Shown here piece after piece: positions 36,415 through 44,238 of a stretch of 64,000 nt of DNA. Within the stretch, counting starts at the first letter, position 1; each line of letters begins with the position of its first letter. Under the pieces are notes generated by a model, which had not been told where the DNA came from, did not search any database, and saw only the letters and a list, made by a program, of their open reading frames with translations. Source of the stretch: Pseudoroseicyclus aestuarii (GTDB lineage: Bacteria > Pseudomonadota > Alphaproteobacteria > Rhodobacterales > Rhodobacteraceae); the NCBI RefSeq assembly GCF_003217255.1, contig NZ_QJTE01000002.1, forward strand, positions 744,001 through 808,000, in the 5' to 3' direction. The position numbers and the translations under genes were made by a program.

Positions 36415-37689
36415 CTACCTCGCCTTCCGGGTGGGCTCGGCCTTGTCCTCGGTCGCGACGAGATCCTCGATCGAGCGGGCGAGGCGGGCGATCTCCTTGC
36501 GCAGGGCGTTGCGGGGCTGGCCCGAAGCGAGGGGCAGCCCCTGGTCGCAGGTCTGCGCGACCATCTTGCCGCCGTCCGGCAGCCGGACCTCGATCGATAT
36601 GGAAAGGCTTTCCTCGAGCCGTTTGATGCGCGACTTGCCGTTGAGGTCGGCAAAGCCGGGGGCGCGGTTCAGGACGTAGCGAATCTTGTCGTAGGGCAGA
36701 TCCTCGGCCTGCAGCGCGCGCTTGACCCGCAGCGTGTTCTGGGCCGAGCGCATGTCGATCTCGAGCGTGGCGAAGCAGACATGCGCGGCCTCGAGCACGG
36801 CCTCGGTCCAGTCGACGATGGGGCCGGGCATGTCGATGATGACGTAGTCGAACTCGGCCCGCGCCAGCTCGATCAGCCGGGCCACGTCCTGGGCGGAGAC
36901 GAGGTCCAGCGGCACCAGCTCTCCGGGCGAGGTCAGCACGTGCAGCCTGTCTTGGCAGACCTGCATCGCCTGCAGGAAGCTGTCGCTGTCGACGACCTCT
37001 GTATCGGCCAGCACCTCGATCACCGCGTCGCGGCGGGACAGGTCGAGGTAGGTGGCGACGCTGCCGCGCTGCAGGTCGAGATCCAGAAGGCAGACCCTCG
37101 CGCGGTTCTTCTTGTCGAGGCCGGTCAATTCCCAGGCGAGGTTCACGGCAAGGGTCGTGGCGCCGGTTCCGCCGGCCATCGACTGCACCGCCAGAACCGC
37201 GCCGGCCCGGTCCTGCCGCGGCTTCATCGGGTTGCGCATCTCGGGCAGGGGAGGCGTGGCGGTATCGCCGCGCCCGCGCAGCCGGTCGATGGCCTGGGCA
37301 AGCTCGCCCTCGGGCAGGGGGTAGGGCACGAATTCGTTGCCGCCCTCGCGCAGCAGCCGGTGCAGGGAGGCGGGCGAGACCTCGTCGGCGATCAGGATCA
37401 CCTTGATGCCGTGACTGCGGGCGGCGGCGATGATCTCAAGGATCAGCGGCAGATTCGACTCGTCGCCGGAGTTCAGCGCGACCGCCACGAACTCGAGGCT
37501 CTCGGCCTCGGGCTGCTGCAGGTAGGCGAGCGCCTCCTCGAAGCCGAGGTCGCCCCAGGTCTCGCCCAGGATCGCCTCCATGTCCTCGATCAACAGCTCG
37601 AAGTCCTGGACATTCCGGCTGATGGTGCAGGCGATGATGGGATCTTCTTGAGGTTGCACCGCAGCGCTGCTGGTCATGACCTTCCCCAT
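36415..37689 (-). CDS. cpaE: Tad locus MinD/ParA-like protein CpaE
   Basis: A 424-aa protein. Residues ~15-125 form a receiver-like domain without a clear phospho-Asp site, followed by a ParA/MinD-like domain with a degenerate P-loop (MAGGTGATTLAVNLAWELTG, no Lys), typical of CpaE. VCLLDLDLQRGSVATYLDLS and YVIIDMPG follow. In Caulobacter CpaE positions the pilus machinery at the cell pole. ATG 37689 and an in-frame ATG four codons later (37677) are both possible. Confidence 0.92.
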   Translation of the reverse strand: MGKVMTSSAAVQPQEDPIIACTISRNVQDFELLIEDMEAILGETWGDLGFEEALAYLQQPEAESLEFVAVALNSGDESNLPLILEIIAAARSHGIKVILIADEVSPASLHRLLREGGNEFVPYPLPEGELAQAIDRLRGRGDTATPPLPEMRNPMKPRQDRAGAVLAVQSMAGGTGATTLAVNLAWELTGLDKKNRARVCLLDLDLQRGSVATYLDLSRRDAVIEVLADTEVVDSDSFLQAMQVCQDRLHVLTSPGELVPLDLVSAQDVARLIELARAEFDYVIIDMPGPIVDWTEAVLEAAHVCFATLEIDMRSAQNTLRVKRALQAEDLPYDKIRYVLNRAPGFADLNGKSRIKRLEESLSISIEVRLPDGGKMVAQTCDQGLPLASGQPRNALRKEIARLARSIEDLVATEDKAEPTRKAR

Positions 37690-37855
37690 CTCGAAACCTG
37701 CACCGGTCAGCCCGAGGGCCGCGACCTACGTACCGCGGCAAAACGAAAGCAAACGTTTAAGGGGTCTCGCCGCTGAGAGGGTCTTCGCCCCAAATGGTGA
37801 CGACATTGGGGCCGAAACCCTGTTTTTGTGCGAATGGCAGAGACTATCCGCGGGG

Positions 37856-38494
37856 TCAGGGGGTGCTGGCGCTCGCCGCGGAGATAGCCCCGGTCTCGAC
37901 CCCCAGCCGCGGTTCGGCCTGCGCGCTCTGGATGTAGTCGCGCATGATGACGGCGGCGTACTTGCCGTTCAGGACGTTCGGATGGCCGGCCATGAAGCCG
38001 TCGATCTCGGTCACGGTGCGGCGGTTGGCGCGCTCGGGCGCGGTCGTGGCGATCAGGGGGCGCGTCTCGCCGAAGGAGGCGACGGCCTCGAGCTGGGTGC
38101 GGCCGACACCCTGGCCGATCAGATAGGCGACGGCGGCCTGCGCGCGGCGCAGGCCCAGTGCCTGGTTGTAGGCAGGGCTGCCGACGAGATCGGTGTGACC
38201 GTAGACGCGGAAATGCGCCTCCGGGAACTGGCGGATCCAGCGGGCCTGCTGCGCCAGCACGGCCTGCGCCTGCGCATCCAGCGCGGCAGAGTTGAAGGCG
38301 AAGGTGATCGTCGTCGGCGCCTCGGCGGCGAATCTCTGCTGCAGCGTGCCCAGCGGGCCGGCCTGTCCGCTTTGCACCGCGACGTTGGTCATCACGGCGC
38401 TGCCGAAGCCGGCCCCGGGCGCAGGATCGCCAACCCCCTCGGCGCAGCCGGCGAGGGGCAGGAGGCAGAGGGGCAGGAGGCGAAGGGCGTGCAT
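37856..38494 (-). CDS. OmpA-family lipoprotein of the Tad locus
   Basis: A 212-aa protein. The leader MHALRLLPLCLLPLAGC is a lipoprotein signal (Cys17). The C-terminal half is an OmpA-type peptidoglycan-binding domain (TFAFNSAALDAQAQAVLAQQ, YGHTDLVGSPAYNQALGLRR, ANRRTV). It lies directly after the secretin gene and is likely to fasten the pilus outer-membrane complex to the cell wall. The much longer frame that runs upstream is a shadow of cpaC. Confidence 0.9.
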   Translation of the reverse strand: MHALRLLPLCLLPLAGCAEGVGDPAPGAGFGSAVMTNVAVQSGQAGPLGTLQQRFAAEAPTTITFAFNSAALDAQAQAVLAQQARWIRQFPEAHFRVYGHTDLVGSPAYNQALGLRRAQAAVAYLIGQGVGRTQLEAVASFGETRPLIATTAPERANRRTVTEIDGFMAGHPNVLNGKYAAVIMRDYIQSAQAEPRLGVETGAISAASASTP

Positions 38495-38502
38495 GGTCTG
38501 CC

Positions 38503-39918
38503 TCAATCCAGGACGTAGCCGTAGGAGCCGGAAAAATCCTGCCGCGCGATCTCGCCTGCGGCGCCGGCGGCGGGGGCCTCGGTCCGCCCGAAGAGGAAGA
38601 GGTCGCGCTCGGAGGGCGGGCGCACGCGGTCGGTCGGCAGGGCCAGCGCCTCGCCCCGCGTGGGGGTCACGAGATGCGGCGTGATGATGATCACCAGCTC
38701 CGTCTGCCGCCGCTCGTAGGAGGCGCTGCGGAACAGCGCGCCCAGCACGGGCACATCGCCCAGCCAGGGCACCTGTCCGCTGAGGTCGCTGAAGTCGTCC
38801 TGCAGCAGCCCCGCGATCGCGAAGCTCTCGCCGTCGCGCATCTCGACCGTGGTCGAGGTCTCGCGCCGGCGGAAGGCGTCGATGGTGAAGCTGCCCGAGG
38901 TGAAGCCGTTCGATGAGTCGATGGAGCTGACGGCGGCGCGAAGCTCGAGGTTGATGAGATCGCCGTCCACCACGGTCGGAATGAAGGTCAGCTCGACCCC
39001 GAAGGGCTTGTAGTCGACGCTGACGGCGCCGTCCTCCTGGCTGATCGGCACGGGGTATTCGCCCCCCGCCAGGAAGCTCGCCTCCTGGCCCGAGAGGGCG
39101 GTCAGGTTCGGCTCGGCCAGGGTTCGGACCACGCCGCGGCTTTCCAGCGCCTCGAGCAGCAGGCCGATCTCCACCCCGCCGGCATTGAAGCCGAAGAGGG
39201 TCGAGCCATTGCTGGTCCCGCTGGCGGGTAGCGCGCCCGACAGCGCGCCGGTGCGCCCGGCGTTCGAGCTGAGCGTGTTGGTGCCCGCCGAGAGGCCGAG
39301 ATCGCCGCCGAGGGCCGTTCCGCCCAGGGCGAGAGAGGAAGAGAGCGACTGGCTGACGCTGCGCGACATCTCCGCGAAGCGGACGCGCAACATCACCTGC
39401 TGCGTGCCGCCGACGCTCATCAGGTTCGACACGCTCTCGGGGGCATAGCGCTGCGCCAGCTCCAGCGCGCGGTCGAGCCGGGAGATCGAGCTGACGGTGC
39501 CGGAGAGCACGATGCCGTCGTTCGCGGTGCGCACCTCGATCGGCTCGCCGGGCAGGATCTGGGCCAGCCGCTCCTTGAACTCCTCGATATCGGGCGTGAC
39601 GTGCACATCGACGTTGGAAAGCAGGTTGCCGTCGGCGCCCAGGATCGTCAGCGTCGTCCGGCCGGGCGTCTTGCCCAGCACGTAGATCGTGCGATCCGAG
39701 AGCGACGAGATATCGGCGATGTTCGGATTGGCTATCGAGAGCTCGGCGAAGGGCCTGTCGCTCTCGACGACGACGGCACGGTTCATCGGCACATCGAGCG
39801 GACGCGCGTTGTTGCCCTGCAGCACTCGCAGGGACTGTGCCTGGACCAGTCCCGGGGCGGCCGCGATGCAGAGCGCGACGCCCATGAGGCCGGCCCGAAG
39901 GGTGCGGCGGTTGATCAT
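38503..39918 (-). CDS. cpaC: Tad pilus secretin CpaC/RcpA
   Basis: A 471-aa outer-membrane secretin. It has a signal peptide (residues 1-27, ending AQA/Q), an N-terminal pilus-secretin domain (FAELSIANPNIADISSLSDR), a BON-like domain (NDGIVLSGTVSSISRLDRAL) and the C-terminal secretin core (VRTLAEPNLTALSGQEASFL, GGEYPVPI, WLGDVPVLGALFRS). It forms the channel through which the Flp pilus exits. ATG 39918 is chosen because it starts the signal peptide; the upstream extension has no such character. Confidence 0.94.
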   Translation of the reverse strand: MINRRTLRAGLMGVALCIAAAPGLVQAQSLRVLQGNNARPLDVPMNRAVVVESDRPFAELSIANPNIADISSLSDRTIYVLGKTPGRTTLTILGADGNLLSNVDVHVTPDIEEFKERLAQILPGEPIEVRTANDGIVLSGTVSSISRLDRALELAQRYAPESVSNLMSVGGTQQVMLRVRFAEMSRSVSQSLSSSLALGGTALGGDLGLSAGTNTLSSNAGRTGALSGALPASGTSNGSTLFGFNAGGVEIGLLLEALESRGVVRTLAEPNLTALSGQEASFLAGGEYPVPISQEDGAVSVDYKPFGVELTFIPTVVDGDLINLELRAAVSSIDSSNGFTSGSFTIDAFRRRETSTTVEMRDGESFAIAGLLQDDFSDLSGQVPWLGDVPVLGALFRSASYERRQTELVIIITPHLVTPTRGEALALPTDRVRPPSERDLFLFGRTEAPAAGAAGEIARQDFSGSYGYVLD

Positions 39919-40087
39919 CTGGCCTGCTTTCCTCGTGCCCGCCAATGCGGGCCATGCCGCGGGATTGATCCCGTCGTTGCGGAAATCCTGCCCCGCGGCG
40001 GTCGCTGTTGCAACGCTTTCGACCCGAGGGCCACCCGGTCTGTGGAGAAGCGGCAACATGGCCGCGGCAAGGATCGCTTCCGCTGCG

Positions 40088-40969
40088 TCAGTCGGTGCAG
40101 GGAATCTGCACCTCTACGACCTCGGAGGCGCGCCGCGTGCGCACCGTGCAGACCTCGGGCGCGGGGGCGGCCTGCGTGACGACCTGGGGCTCGGGCTCCG
40201 GCGCGACGAGAGGTTCGGGCAGGCCCAGAAGGCGGCGCTGGTCGACCTCCAGCGCGTAGGCGACGGTGTCGTCCTGCATGCCGACCAGCGAGAGCGACAG
40301 CGACCCCGAGGATTGCGCCTGCGCGAGGTTGGCGACCTGCTGCGGCGTCACCTCGACCGTGACGGTGCGGGCCACCGCCGCCTCGTTGCGGGATTGCTCT
40401 GCCGTCTGGTCGACGGCGACGATCGGCAGGTTCGTCTCGATCAGCTTGGTCACGTCCTCGCGGCTGCCGATCCCGGTCTCGATCGCGCCCGTCCAGTAGA
40501 CGTCGACCTGATCGCCCGGGTGCAGGAAGCCCGAGACGCCGGAGGTCGCATCAACGCTGATCGCGAAGGCCCGCATGCCGGGGGCAAGGCGGGTGGCGAT
40601 CCCGGCGCTCGCGCCCGGGGCGGTGACCTTGCCGGCGAGCACGGGCTCCTTGGCGTAGATCGGGCGCAGCAGGCTTCGACTGCCCTGCGCATCCTCGGGG
40701 AACAGCGCCTCGAGCGAGGCGAAGGTCCCCTCGGGCATCGCCGTCTCGACGTAGTCGATCAGCATCACGTCCTCGGGGGTCAGCACCTCGCCATAGGCCA
40801 TGTCGCGGGTCACGGCGACGACGGCAACCGTGGGAGAGCGCTGGGCCGCCTCGGCCCGCTCGAGCGCGATCGCCGCCTCCTGCTCCTGGAAATGCCGCTG
40901 GACCATGAGGACCGCGAAGCCGGCCAATCCCAGCCCCACTGCGAGCACTAGCGCGAAAATGAGACGCAT
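40088..40969 (-). CDS. cpaB: Tad pilus assembly protein CpaB/RcpC
   Basis: A 293-aa protein with one N-terminal membrane segment (LIFALVLAVGLGLAGFAVLM) and a SAF/RcpC domain (about residues 45-120, AYGEVLTPEDVMLIDY) followed by the CpaB-specific domain (GFLHPGDQVDVYWTG). It ends with two Cys (VCTVRTRR, IPCTD) that could form a disulfide. It is thought to modulate or gate the secretin. It lies between the second flp gene and cpaC. Confidence 0.92.
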   Translation of the reverse strand: MRLIFALVLAVGLGLAGFAVLMVQRHFQEQEAAIALERAEAAQRSPTVAVVAVTRDMAYGEVLTPEDVMLIDYVETAMPEGTFASLEALFPEDAQGSRSLLRPIYAKEPVLAGKVTAPGASAGIATRLAPGMRAFAISVDATSGVSGFLHPGDQVDVYWTGAIETGIGSREDVTKLIETNLPIVAVDQTAEQSRNEAAVARTVTVEVTPQQVANLAQAQSSGSLSLSLVGMQDDTVAYALEVDQRRLLGLPEPLVAPEPEPQVVTQAAPAPEVCTVRTRRASEVVEVQIPCTD

Positions 40970-40991
40970 CGTCGGACCCTCATACCAGTTA

Positions 40992-41192
40992 CTAACCGGA
41001 GGGGCCGTCGCCCTCCATCCCGTCGAGAAGCGACCTCACCTTCTCGGGCAGGCCGTCTGTTTGCCGGAGGGCGGTCTTCTCGACGGCCAGTGCCACGCCG
41101 ACGGCAAGAGCGATCACGGCTGCGCTGAGGACGACCCAGTCGACGGTCACGGCGCCATCCTGTCGTCTTGCAAAGCGGCCGATCAGGTTCAT
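40992..41192 (-). CDS. flp: Flp-type prepilin (second copy)
   Basis: A 66-aa pilin precursor. After a short basic leader (MNLIGRFARRQDG) the predicted peptidase cut is after Gly13, giving mature AVTVDWVVLSAAVIALAVGV. Position +5 is Asp and +6 Trp, where classical Flp pilins have Glu and Tyr. The C-terminal part is hydrophilic and unlike that of the first copy. ATG 41192 is preceded directly by a GTG in frame. It lies 22 bases before cpaB. Confidence 0.85.
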   Translation of the reverse strand: MNLIGRFARRQDGAVTVDWVVLSAAVIALAVGVALAVEKTALRQTDGLPEKVRSLLDGMEGDGPSG

Positions 41193-41338
41193 CACACTAC
41201 AGGGCTTTCTCTACGCCGCGTTCTGCGGGTGGTCTGGCCTGAAAGGCCGGAATCGAGGTCACCGGAGGCCGCTTTTTCAAAGCGGCTTTCAAGGCGACCC
41301 GAAAAGCCTGACCCGCGCCCTCGGGGCAGGCGCCGCCG
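41193..41338 (-). other. Spacer between two flp genes, with three hairpins
   Basis: This 146-base gap holds, in minus-strand order, a terminator-like stem at 41306-41331 (separate entry), a perfect 8-bp stem GCCGCTTT/AAAGCGGC with 3-base loop (41268-41286), and a 7-bp stem around GGCCT-GAA-AGGCC (41234-41250). Such stems could let the first pilin mRNA accumulate while limiting expression of the downstream assembly genes. Confidence 0.5.
41302..41331 (-). terminator. Terminator-like hairpin after the first flp gene
   Basis: On the minus strand GCCTGCCC pairs with GGG(T)CAGGC, with one bulge, and is followed by TTTTC. It starts about eight bases past the flp stop. Partial read-through would explain high pilin and lower machinery expression. 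Confidence 0.6.
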
Positions 41339-41542
41339 TTACTGCTGGTCGAGGTTGGCGTTGCCTTGGACGGTGTTGGTCTCCAGCTCGGTCTTGATAT
41401 CCTTGGCCATCTCCTCGGCCCCGCTCTGGATAGAGCCGGCGACGGCGATTCCAAGGCCGACGACGGCGGCCGTCAGCACGACCCAGTCGACGGTGACAGC
41501 ACCGTCCTCGTCGTTGCAGAAGGTCTTGATGTAGTTCAGCAT
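41339..41542 (-). CDS. flp: Flp-type major prepilin (first copy)
   Basis: A 67-aa pilin precursor (MLNYIKTFCNDEDG, cut after Gly14, mature AVTVDWVVLTAAVVGLGIAV). It has the length and hydrophobic N-terminal helix of Flp pilins, and shares the AVTVDWVVL core with the second copy. ATG 41542 is preferred over an upstream in-frame ATG at 41683. It is first of the leftward Tad locus and is probably the most highly expressed gene in it. The A24 peptidase at 30953 would process it. Confidence 0.88.
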   Translation of the reverse strand: MLNYIKTFCNDEDGAVTVDWVVLTAAVVGLGIAVAGSIQSGAEEMAKDIKTELETNTVQGNANLDQQ

Positions 41543-41912
41543 AGGCGTGACTCCTCGTGGCCGGTCTCGGTTCAGCGCTGTCCTGCGCGTTACTGCCATC
41601 CCGGCCGGACTGATGACCGTCTGAAAGACAGAATTTCTCGGGCCCCATATAGGGGTGGGACTGTGGCGCGATTTGGGCGCCATTCGCGCATTTTTGTAGC
41701 CTGCCCCTGCGGGCGTTTACGGTCTAAGTCATTGTAAAATATAGGTTCCGTAAAGTGACAGGTTGTTTCCGGATCGTTGCCTCACACTGTCTGTTGCGCG
41801 CTATTGCACGTCAGGCGAAGTCAATGGCGCACAAGGGAGTCGCGCCTCTGGACCGGGCATGGTGGCTGCGCGATGCTCTGGGCGCGGCAAGGGCGGTGGC
41901 ACGGACAGGGGT
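41543..41912. other. Divergent intergenic region, flp and lytic transglycosylase
   Basis: This 370-base stretch is less GC-rich than its surroundings, especially around 41690-41760. It holds a CtrA-like box (41724-41738) and, nearer flp, a TATATG that could be a -10 element on the minus strand (about 41646-41651). No gene is convincing in it. Confidence 0.5.
41724..41738 (-). promoter_or_regulatory. CtrA-like box upstream of flp
   Basis: The minus strand reads TTTA-CAATGAC-TTAG: the TTAA-N7-TTAA layout with one mismatch per half. It is the same degenerate form as the box before the che operon. It lies about 182 bases before the flp start. CtrA controls Flp pilin genes in Caulobacter. Confidence 0.4.
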
Positions 41913-42746
41913 ATGAGCAGAAGCAGGAGGGGCATCTTGGCGGCTTGCGTCCTGGCGCCCTTGCTCGCCTCGGCAGCCGCGCCGGTGGCGCGGTCCGAGC
42001 CCGGCGGCGGGGACTTCACCTTTCGCAGCGTGACGCCGCCCTCGGCGGGCTCGTCGCGGCGAATCACGGTGCAGATCGCGCCTCGCGCGCCCGCGGCACC
42101 CGCCTCTCCCGCTGCGCCCGTCTCTGACGGCGGCGCGGCCCCGCGCGGGGCCGGCGGCTTCGCCTGGTTCTGGAGCGCGATCTCGCCGCAGCTCTCGGGC
42201 AGCGGGCCCGGACGGCTGGAGGTGGCGCTGCGCGCGCTCGACGCTGCGCCGGCGGGGCAGGGCGCCCCGGAGCCACGGCTGCAGATGCTGCAGGAGATCG
42301 CGCGCGCCCATGGCGTCGACATCATGCGCGCCACCATCGGCACACGGGTCTCGCCGGCCCTCGTCCTGTCGGTGATCGCGGTGGAAAGCGCGGGCCAGTC
42401 CCGCGCGGTCAGCGGTGCCGGGGCCCAAGGGCTGATGCAGCTGATGCCCGCCACCGCGGCCCGTTTCGGCGTCGCCAACAGCCTGATCGCGCCCGACAAC
42501 ATCCGCGGCGGGACCGCCTATCTTGACTGGCTGCTCGGCCATTTCGACGGCGACCCGATCCTCGCGCTGGCGGGCTACAACGCCGGCGAAGGCTCTCTGC
42601 GCGATGCGGGGGGCGTGCCCGACTGGCCCGAGACGCGGGGCTACGTGCCCAAGGTGCTTGCTGCCTGGCGCGTCGCGCGGGGCCTGTGCGTGACGCCGCC
42701 GGTGCTGATCGGCGACGGCTGCGTCTTCGCCGTCAACAACCTCTAG
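41913..42746 (+). CDS. Lytic transglycosylase (SLT family)
   Basis: A 277-aa periplasmic protein. A signal peptide (residues 1-23) is followed by a Pro/Ala-rich linker and a C-terminal SLT domain. The catalytic Glu158 lies in VIAVESAGQSRAVS, with GLMQLMPATAARFGVAN and ALAGYNAGEGSLRD as further hallmarks. It cleaves peptidoglycan glycan strands and may open the wall for the Tad pilus, whose genes are transcribed divergently. Its stop shares the palindrome CTAG with the stop of the convergent GNAT gene. Confidence 0.92.
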   Translation: MSRSRRGILAACVLAPLLASAAAPVARSEPGGGDFTFRSVTPPSAGSSRRITVQIAPRAPAAPASPAAPVSDGGAAPRGAGGFAWFWSAISPQLSGSGPGRLEVALRALDAAPAGQGAPEPRLQMLQEIARAHGVDIMRATIGTRVSPALVLSVIAVESAGQSRAVSGAGAQGLMQLMPATAARFGVANSLIAPDNIRGGTAYLDWLLGHFDGDPILALAGYNAGEGSLRDAGGVPDWPETRGYVPKVLAAWRVARGLCVTPPVLIGDGCVFAVNNL

Positions 42747-43057
42747 CCCGCAAAAAGCTCCTGCGTCTCCGGGTGCCGCCGCGCCCAGAGGGCGACGTAG
42801 CTGCAGGCCGGCACAATGCGAAAGCCCTGCGCCCGCGCATCCTCGACCAGGGCTGAGACGAGGCGGCCGGCGATGCCGCGCCCGCCAAAGGCCTCGGGCA
42901 CGCCGGTGTGGGTGGCGATGCGCAGGGATCCCTGCGATGTATCCCGCGCCGTCCAGGTCAGCTCTGCCTTGGCGCCGCCGGGCAAGTCGATGATGTAGCG
43001 CCCCGCGGAGGCGTCTTCGCTGCGCCGCACCGGAAGGTCCTTCACCGCGTCATCCAC
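42743..43057 (-). CDS. Small GNAT-type acetyltransferase (YjdJ-like)
   Basis: A 104-aa protein of the short YjdJ/Gcn5-related class. The acetyl-CoA loop is in EAFGGRGIAGRLV, followed by LVEDARAQGFRIVPACSYVA. I chose a GTG start at 43057, with TGAGG just upstream and four bases past the histidine-kinase stop. Its substrate is unknown. It is probably co-transcribed with the LOV kinase. Confidence 0.8.
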   Translation of the reverse strand: MDDAVKDLPVRRSEDASAGRYIIDLPGGAKAELTWTARDTSQGSLRIATHTGVPEAFGGRGIAGRLVSALVEDARAQGFRIVPACSYVALWARRHPETQELFAG

Positions 43058-43061
43058 CGCC

Positions 43062-44090
43062 TCAGTCCCTCGCCTGCGCGGTGACGGTCGGGATCTCCAG
43101 CACCACGCGTGTGCCGGGATCGTTGGGTTCGACGGTGATGCTGCCACCCATGCCGCTGGCCAGATTCTCGACGATGCGCCCGCCCAGAGAGCCGGGGCGC
43201 GGCCATGTCTCGCCCTCGGGCATGCCCTGGCCGTCGTCCGCGACGATCATCCGCAGCCCGTCCCCCTCGAGCGGTTCGATGCTGACGGTGATCAACCCGC
43301 TGTCACGCTCCTGGAAGGCATGCTGCAGCGCGTTGGTCAGCGCCTCGGAGAGCACGAGGCCCAGCTGCGTCGCGGTGTGCAGGGGGGCCCTCATCTCCGC
43401 GATGTCGAGGTTGACCCTCACGCCGGGGCGGCCGTCGATATGGGCGATGGCATTGGCGATGCGCGAGAGGTAGCTGCCCAGCGAGAGGCTGTCGCCGGAG
43501 CGGTCGCTCCCGGCTAGTGTCATCTCTTCATACAGCAGCTGCAGGCTTTCGACGCGCCGGGCGAGGGCGCCGAAGTCGTCGCGCCCCTCGGCCTGCCGGG
43601 CCTGCATGCGGATCATGCCGACGATCATCGACAGGTGGTTCTTCACCCGGTGCTGGATCTCGCGCAGGTGACGGTCCAGCACGTCGCCCGGCCCCTCGCG
43701 GGTCTCGGGCACCGGGATCTGAAGGCCGACGAACATCGCGCAATCGTCGCCCTCTTCGGTGATCGGCGAGAGGACGAGACGGTTCCAGAAGGGCTTGCCG
43801 TCGGCGCGGTAGTTCAGGATCTCGACCGAGATCTCCTCGCAGGCCTCCACCGCCGCGCGCAGCCGCGCGACGACCGCGGGGTCGGTGTCCTCGCCCTGCA
43901 GAAAGCGGCAGTTCCGGCCGACCGCGGCGCTGCGCGAGTAGCCGGTCATCCGCTCGAAGGCCTCGTTGACGTAGACGATCGGATTGTCGTCCTGCGCGGG
44001 ATCCGTCAGCACCATCGCGATGCGCGAGCGCGAGAAGCCGGCCAGCGCCTGCTCCTTGTTCATGCCGCTCACGGATAGAGTGTCAGCCAT
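43062..44090 (-). CDS. LOV-domain (blue-light) histidine kinase
   Basis: A 342-aa soluble kinase. Residues ~18-128 are a PAS/LOV domain with the photo-active Cys61 in GRNCRFLQGEDTD and the flavin-contacting Asn93, Asn103 and Gln124 (ILNYRADGKPFWN, MFVGLQIP), so FMN binding and a cysteinyl adduct are expected. The kinase part is HisKA_2-type: phospho-acceptor His147 in REIQHRVKNHLSMIVGMIR, N box VLSEALTNALQHAF, G box VADDGQGMPEG. There is no membrane segment and no response regulator beside it, so the output is unknown. LOV-HisKA_2 kinases in other alphaproteobacteria regulate general stress response or attachment. Confidence 0.93.
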   Translation of the reverse strand: MADTLSVSGMNKEQALAGFSRSRIAMVLTDPAQDDNPIVYVNEAFERMTGYSRSAAVGRNCRFLQGEDTDPAVVARLRAAVEACEEISVEILNYRADGKPFWNRLVLSPITEEGDDCAMFVGLQIPVPETREGPGDVLDRHLREIQHRVKNHLSMIVGMIRMQARQAEGRDDFGALARRVESLQLLYEEMTLAGSDRSGDSLSLGSYLSRIANAIAHIDGRPGVRVNLDIAEMRAPLHTATQLGLVLSEALTNALQHAFQERDSGLITVSIEPLEGDGLRMIVADDGQGMPEGETWPRPGSLGGRIVENLASGMGGSITVEPNDPGTRVVLEIPTVTAQARD

Positions 44091-44238
44091 GCGTCGTCCT
44101 TGGCAAAATTGAGCGCTCTTGCGCGCTGTCGTCTAGGCACCGGAAGAGGCGAAGCGAGGCCCGCGCGCCGCGACGGCCCCGGGCCGCACCGTTTCCATCA
44201 CGAAAACGATACTACGATGGGAACCGCCCGCCGGGCTG

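Noticed and set aside
31091-36679. A 1,862-codon open frame on the plus strand across the Tad locus, and similar long frames at 12392-15541 (plus) and 47844-51884 (minus)
   Set aside because: They lie antisense to or across genes with clear domains (tadB, tadC, cpaF, mcp, dprA, tldD), are His/Arg/Gly/Gln-rich with no recognisable domain, and are a known artefact of high GC content.
44190-44209. Imperfect palindrome CGTTTCC-ATCAC-GAAAACG between topA and the LOV kinase gene as an operator
   Set aside because: The arms contain a mismatch and there is no second copy; too weak to call as a site.
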